A DNA stretch of 58,957 bases. Source: Kiritimatiellia bacterium. GTDB lineage: Bacteria; Verrucomicrobiota; Kiritimatiellia; RFP12; UBA1067. The notes below the pieces were generated by a model. The model ran no database searches. It was not told where the DNA came from and was given only the letters and a program-made list of their open reading frames with translations. Below are positions 55,197 through 58,957 of this stretch, in pieces. Made by a program: the position numbers and the translations under genes. The stretch is from positions 1 through 58,957 of the forward strand of contig JAEDKA010000018.1 in the NCBI GenBank assembly GCA_016296065.1, read 5' to 3'. The first letter of the stretch is position 1. Every line of letters starts with the position of its first letter.

Positions 55197-55655
55197 ATGA
55201 ATACGGACAGAAAAACTTTTGTCGCCTTCGCGCTCGCCGCGTTCGCTTTTGCGCTCGCGGGATGCAGCTCCTATTCGGAGATCGCCCGCTGGAGATCGGT
55301 CACCCCGATCAACGACGGGGAGGTTCCGCTTGCATCCTTTGTGACGCAGAACTACTCCTACAAGCTTCTGTGGTGCGTGCCGCTCAGCACGGGTCTTCCC
55401 TGGACCGAGGGGACCGAGGATGTCATGGATGACTTCAACGTCAGGTTTTTCGCGGACGAGGCGACGATCGACAACAACCTCGTCTCGCTTAACCACGCGA
55501 TGGACCTCGTCGGTTCTCGCAGAATCACTCAGCTGAAGGTCACGGAAGACGACAGCAGCGCATGGAGCCTTTTCTTCATCAACAGGCATGAGGTCCGCAC
55601 CAGCTGCCTGATCCTCGATTCCGAACCCACGAAGGACAAGCAGGCCGGCAAATGA
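55197..55655 (+). CDS. Putative lipoprotein, second of a tandem pair
   Basis: 152 residues. The signal peptide ends in the lipobox FALAGC (cysteine around residue 23). The mature segment YSYKLLWCVPLSTGLPWTEG parallels the first lipoprotein. AAGGAG precedes the ATG, 12 bp after the upstream stop. The end overlaps the alcohol dehydrogenase start by four bases (ATGA), so all three genes form one operon. No known family is recognised. The pair may form a small membrane complex. A link to the dehydrogenase is suggested only by the operon. Confidence 0.7.
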   Translation: MNTDRKTFVAFALAAFAFALAGCSSYSEIARWRSVTPINDGEVPLASFVTQNYSYKLLWCVPLSTGLPWTEGTEDVMDDFNVRFFADEATIDNNLVSLNHAMDLVGSRRITQLKVTEDDSSAWSLFFINRHEVRTSCLILDSEPTKDKQAGK

Positions 55656-56833
55656 CGGACTTCAACTTCTGGTCGCCGACGTACTTCGCGTTCGGCAGGG
55701 GCGCGGAGTCGCGGACGGGCGGGCTCGTCCGCAGGTTCGGCGGGAAGAAGGCGCTATTGCACTACGGCGGCAGGAGCGCAGTCGCGAGCGGGCTCATAGG
55801 CCGCATAAAGTCGTCGCTTGCCGAGGCGGGCGTCGAATTCGTCGAACTCGGCGGCGTGAAGCCAAATCCGCGCAGTTCGCTAATCGAGGAAGGCGTGCGC
55901 CTCGCTATGGCGGAGGGAGTGGACTTCCTGCTCGCCGTCGGAGGCGGAAGCGTAATCGACTCCGCGAAGGGAATCGCGATCGGCGCGGCGAACGGAGGCG
56001 AGTGGCGCAGGTTCTACGTCGGACGCGAGGTTAAGGTTCGCCCCGCGATTCCAGCTGCGCTTCCCGTCGGCGTCGTTCTCACGATTGCGGCAGCCGGAAG
56101 CGAGGCGTCCACGAACAGCGTAGTCAACCTCGAACCGGAGAACTTGAAGCGCGCCGCAGGAGGCGACATACTGCGTCCGAAGTTCGCCGTGATGAATCCC
56201 GAGCTCACCATGACGCTTCCGCCGTTCCAGACGGCGTGCGGACTCGCGGACATGTTCGCGCATCTCTGCGAGCGCTACTTCTCCCCGACGAAGGACGTCG
56301 CGCTCACGGACAACCTCTGCGAGGCCGTCATGAAGACGGTGATCGAGGAGAGCGCGAAGGTGATGGCAGATCCCAATGACTACCAGGCCCGCGCGAACAT
56401 CATGTGGGCGGGGACTCTCGCTAACAACGACGTCTGCGGAGTCGGACGCGTCCAGGACTGGGCTAGCCACGGAATCGAGCATGAGCTCTCCGCGCTCTAC
56501 GACTGCGCGCACGGGGCGGGGCTGGCCGTCGTGATGCCGGCGTGGATGACGTACGTCCACGCGACGGACGACGCCAGGTTCGCGCGTTTCGCGCGCAACG
56601 TCTTCGGTGTCGGGTTCGGCGAGAGCGACGCGGAAGCGGCGATGGCGGGGATCGGCGCGTTTCGCCGCTGGCTCAAGTCGCTTGGGCTTCCGCTCACGTT
56701 CGCCGAGCTCGGCGCGCACGAGGAGGACATCCCCCTGCTCGTGAAGACGCTGAACTTGAGCGGCAACACGCTCGGCGGCTTCAGGCCGCTCGTCGAATCC
56801 GACGTGGAGGCGATATACCGTCTGTGCCTGTAG
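55652..56833 (+). CDS. Iron-containing alcohol dehydrogenase (butanol dehydrogenase/YqhD type)
   Basis: 393 residues of the group III alcohol dehydrogenase family. The N-terminal dinucleotide-binding domain shows AVGGGSVIDSAKGIAIGA (about 90-110). The metal-binding domain has the aspartate and histidine of GLADMFAHLCERYF (around 190-205) and the two histidines of GIEHELSALYDCAHGAGLAVV (around 270-290). Members reduce aldehydes such as butyraldehyde or acetaldehyde with NAD(P)H, a sink for reductant in fermentation, which suits the hydrogenase content of this organism. Cytosolic. Translation is coupled to the upstream lipoprotein by ATGA. Cofactor preference cannot be judged. The insertion sequence begins 30 bp after its stop. 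Confidence 0.9.
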   Translation: MTDFNFWSPTYFAFGRGAESRTGGLVRRFGGKKALLHYGGRSAVASGLIGRIKSSLAEAGVEFVELGGVKPNPRSSLIEEGVRLAMAEGVDFLLAVGGGSVIDSAKGIAIGAANGGEWRRFYVGREVKVRPAIPAALPVGVVLTIAAAGSEASTNSVVNLEPENLKRAAGGDILRPKFAVMNPELTMTLPPFQTACGLADMFAHLCERYFSPTKDVALTDNLCEAVMKTVIEESAKVMADPNDYQARANIMWAGTLANNDVCGVGRVQDWASHGIEHELSALYDCAHGAGLAVVMPAWMTYVHATDDARFARFARNVFGVGFGESDAEAAMAGIGAFRRWLKSLGLPLTFAELGAHEEDIPLLVKTLNLSGNTLGGFRPLVESDVEAIYRLCL

Positions 56834-56990
56834 CATGCTCCAGGTTTATGTCCGGTAGCCCGTCACGGATTACAAATGATTGATTTTTCGCGCAGGTAGC
56901 GCGATGATCGCAGTGTAGCCGCATCGGGCCGGGACGGCAGTGGAAGCGTCCTGGCCCGAAAAATATTTTGAGTTTTTTCGCGCCACCCCC

Positions 56991-57028
56991 TTGACTTTTC
57001 GCAAAAAGGTCTCTATAATATGAGACCT
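56991..57028 (+). promoter_or_regulatory. Canonical promoter of the insertion sequence, within a palindrome
   Basis: TTGACT (56991-56996), a 17-nt spacer and TATAAT (57014-57019) form a standard sigma-70 promoter. AGGTCTC (57007-57013) and GAGACCT (57022-57028) form perfect arms around TATAATAT, so the -10 sits in the centre of a 22-bp palindrome. The ATG at 57029 is 9 nt after the -10. The palindrome could be an operator or an mRNA hairpin. Confidence 0.75.
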
Positions 57029-57406
57029 ATGATTAAAAAAAGAATGTCGGCTCCCTACAGGGAGGTGTCGAGCAGGCTCAAGCGCCTGCTCTCGGAGGGC
57101 GGCGTCATCGAGGGGTCGCTGTACAGGGCGGACCGCGGGAACACTCCGCGCCACCAGCTGTCGGACCGCGCGACGGGGAGGTTCCGGAGCATCTACGTCC
57201 CGGCGGACTTCGCGCCGCTCGTGGCGGACTGGTCGGCGAGGTGGGCGGAGGCGAAGCGTCTCCTGAAGGAGATGAGCGAGCTCGCCCGGGAGGAACTCGT
57301 GGCCGCGATCACCGAAAGGACCGGGAGGAAGACCGTCGCCCGCGCAAGCGCGCCGGCAGGAGGCCCGCGGAAACGCCGGACGGCGAAGAGGCTCTCGAAG
57401 AGCTGA
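57029..57406 (+). CDS. Small IS-associated protein (DUF6788-like)
   Basis: 125 residues. The pattern GSLYRADRGNTPRHQLSDRA, then FRSIYVPADFAPLVADW and a helical end with LLKEMSELAREEL, resembles small DUF6788-type proteins often encoded before IS4-like transposases. It lacks the paired cysteines some relatives have. Function is unknown. It may regulate or assist transposition. ATG 57029 is preferred over ATG 57020, which directly abuts the -10. The gene ends where the transposase similarity begins, in a frame -1 relative to it. Confidence 0.65.
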   Translation: MIKKRMSAPYREVSSRLKRLLSEGGVIEGSLYRADRGNTPRHQLSDRATGRFRSIYVPADFAPLVADWSARWAEAKRLLKEMSELAREELVAAITERTGRKTVARASAPAGGPRKRRTAKRLSKS

Positions 57407-57435
57407 CCGGATTCCTCTCGCGCTTCTGCAAGATA

Positions 57436-58710
57436 ATGAACCCCCTGTTCGACGGGATCCGCAAGAAAAGGGATCCCGCGAAATGCCTCTACGAGGGGAG
57501 GACGTTCCTCTGGACGTTCATCCTGGGGTTCCTCGGTCGGATGGGCTCGCGCAACTCGATCGACGCCTTGCGCAACGACGAGCGCTGGGCCGACGCGGTG
57601 CACAAGCTCGCGGGGCAGGACTGGTGGGTCGAAGGCGAAAGGCGCACGGCTCCCTGCTCGCTCAGCGTCTGCAACTACCTGTCGCGCGGCTGCACCGCGG
57701 TGCTCGAAAAGGCGCTCGTGGACATAGTGACGCACATGATGAGGCTCAAGATGTTCGACGGCGCGCGGTTCCGGGGCATGTTCGCCGTCGCGGTGGACGG
57801 CACGAAGCAGGAGCGGATCCGGTGCTGCCGGTGGCTGGGGAACCGCGCCAACAGGTATGTCCTGGAGGCGAAGCTGGTGACCCCGTGGGGTTCGGCGTAC
57901 TCCATCATGTCCGTCCCCATAAAGCCATGGCACGACGGAGACGAGGACGAGAAGCAGGACAGCGAGTACCGTGGCTTCCTGCGGCTTGCGCCCATGCTGA
58001 AGGCGGCGTTCCCGCACCTCGGCATGTGCATCCTCGGCGACGGGCTCTATGCCTGCGCCCCGCTGATGGAGCTGTGCGAGAAGTATGGATGGGACTACAT
58101 CTTCACCTTCAAGGAGGGGCGCACGCCGAGGGCCTACGCGGAAGCGCGCGCCCTGATGGAGCAGAACCCGTCGAGCTCGGGCAAGCTTGTAAGACACGAC
58201 TCCCACGGCAGGCGCGTGGAGTGCGGCAGGGTCGCGTGGGCGACAGGCGTCGAGATCACGCGGGGCGCGGACCGGTGGCATGTGTTCAACGTCGTGAAAG
58301 TCGCGGAAGACGACAGCAACGGGGCTCCGTACAGCGGGCAGTTCGCCACGAGCCTGGAGGTGCGCGACGGGAAGGAGGCCGACGACATCGGGAAATGGGG
58401 GCGTCGTCGCTGGGACATCGAGTCGAGCTTCCACGTCGAGAAGAACGGAGGGTACGGGCTTGAGCACAACTTCTGCAACAAGGCCAGGGCAAGCCGCAAC
58501 ATATACCTGCTGATGCAGATAGCTCACAACCTCTGGCAGCTGTTCAATAGCGGATGTCTGCTGCCGATGCAGCAGAAGGAGAAATACAGGAACATGACGC
58601 AGGTGAAATGGGCGGAGCTGATCCGCTATACGATAATGCGCGTGGGAATCGTCCTCTCGCTCGACGAAATCCCCCGCAGGTACATATCCAGAGAGTTCCT
58701 CAAGCTGTGA
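57436..58710 (+). CDS. IS4-like DDE transposase
   Basis: 424 residues from ATG 57436. The DDE catalytic residues appear as D in FAVAVDGTKQE, D in CILGDGLYACAP and E in RRWDIESSFHVEKNGGYGLE, the last within the Y-(2)-R-(3)-E-(6)-K-like region of IS4 transposases. The frame is open back to a GTG at 57241, overlapping the previous gene by 166 nt, but that stretch reads as arginine-rich shadow sequence. Similarity probably begins near LTGFLSRFCKIMNPLFDG, at the stop of the upstream gene. The true start may therefore be ATG 57436, a rare codon next to 57403, or -1 frameshifting from the upstream gene. No disruption was found. Confidence 0.85.
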   Translation: MNPLFDGIRKKRDPAKCLYEGRTFLWTFILGFLGRMGSRNSIDALRNDERWADAVHKLAGQDWWVEGERRTAPCSLSVCNYLSRGCTAVLEKALVDIVTHMMRLKMFDGARFRGMFAVAVDGTKQERIRCCRWLGNRANRYVLEAKLVTPWGSAYSIMSVPIKPWHDGDEDEKQDSEYRGFLRLAPMLKAAFPHLGMCILGDGLYACAPLMELCEKYGWDYIFTFKEGRTPRAYAEARALMEQNPSSSGKLVRHDSHGRRVECGRVAWATGVEITRGADRWHVFNVVKVAEDDSNGAPYSGQFATSLEVRDGKEADDIGKWGRRRWDIESSFHVEKNGGYGLEHNFCNKARASRNIYLLMQIAHNLWQLFNSGCLLPMQQKEKYRNMTQVKWAELIRYTIMRVGIVLSLDEIPRRYISREFLKL

Positions 58711-58922
58711 AATGCAACGGGTGGCCGGGCTGCCCGCAAGACACGCTCGGAATGGTCCCGTCGGCAATCCGTCGGGTGGCCGCGCATTGCCTGGAAATGA
58801 CGCGCACGACTGTGGCGCACCCGCCAAATCGATTGCAAATGGCCCGCGCAGCGCGGCGGAGCCGGGCTGTGGGGGTCATTTGTAATTCGTGGTAGCCCGT
58901 TGGGGTGCGATTTTAATTCGTT

Positions 58923-58957
58923 GAAAAATCGCTGAGGTTGCGGTTGCATTTGAGCGC
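58923..58957 (+). repeat. Partial copy of a dispersed intergenic sequence at the window edge
   Basis: This sequence just outside the insertion element resembles 45609-45642 (shared AAAATCGCTGAG core). The rest of 58711-58875 is non-coding 3' end of the insertion sequence, in which I see no further feature. Confidence 0.3.

Larger units (their letters stand above)
56864..58891 (+). mobile_element. Apparently complete IS4-like insertion sequence, 2028 bp
   Basis: The left end CACGGATTACAAATGA (56864-56879) and right end TCATTTGTAATTCGTG (58876-58891) are 16-bp terminal inverted repeats with one mismatch. The 9-bp sequence GTAGCCCGT occurs directly outside both ends (56855-56863 and 58892-58900), a perfect target duplication. 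The element carries its own promoter, a small DUF6788-like gene and a DDE transposase. Non-coding internal ends are about 165 bp each. The perfect duplication and intact genes suggest a recent, possibly active insertion downstream of the alcohol dehydrogenase. Confidence 0.88.

Noticed and set aside
57241..57402. GTG 57241 as transposase start
   Set aside because: It would overlap the upstream gene by 166 nt, and the added residues are arginine-rich with no likeness to transposase N-termini.

Overview
The window is high-GC DNA, about 60% by eye. It looks like a chromosomal segment of a strictly anaerobic, fermentative bacterium of the PVC superphylum, most like a gut or rumen Kiritimatiellota/Verrucomicrobia-type organism. 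That placement is inference. It rests on the [FeFe] hydrogenases with HydE, secreted plant-polysaccharide hydrolases, very large secreted proteins with Pmp-like, GLUG, InlB-type and BspA-LRR modules, membrane-linked Ser/Thr kinases, and recurrent TTTGGTATAAT-type promoters. No rRNA, tRNA or CRISPR was found, and no gene-free gap exceeds about 250 bp.

Layout. (1) 1-5555: a truncated phosphotransferase, then two hydrogenase operons. The first is a NuoE-like protein, a group C-like putative sensory [FeFe] hydrogenase with a PAS domain, and a SpoIIE/PP2C phosphatase. The second is a NuoE-like protein and a group B-type [FeFe] hydrogenase. (2) 5687-16828: hemicellulose degradation and lipid activation. 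It holds a GH97-GH5 fusion, an XRE-cupin regulator plus acyl-CoA synthetase behind an apparent attenuator, a GH2 beta-mannosidase, a GH36 alpha-galactosidase and a methyltransferase. Together the glycosidases suggest galactomannan or glucomannan use. (3) 16868-22053, minus strand: two coupled Ser/Thr kinases. One is a 1402-residue fusion of kinase, tandem solute-binding-like sensors, histidine kinase and receiver. (4) 22188-26191: aspS diverging from hydE-mnmA. (5) 26403-45585: a same-strand run of seven secreted-protein genes that share modules, ending in a 2703-residue protein and a small protein. The gaps carry inverted micro-repeat tracts. (6) 45768-49955: a BspA-type leucine-rich-repeat protein. 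(7) 50045-56833: a DUF4011 helicase-nuclease, a four-helix-bundle/zinc-ribbon gene broken by an in-frame TAG, two lipoproteins and an iron alcohol dehydrogenase. (8) 56864-58891: an apparently complete IS4-like element with 16-bp inverted ends and a perfect 9-bp target duplication.

Two properties cut across the window. First, nearly all host promoters are extended -10 elements, and in many the start codon lies 6-11 nt past the -10 hexamer, implying leaderless mRNAs or leaderless upstream ORFs. Second, three unrelated families of degenerate 7-9 nt repeats have the same inverted-arm architecture and occupy gaps or even signal-peptide coding sequence.

All family assignments come from motifs read by eye. 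No database search was run.
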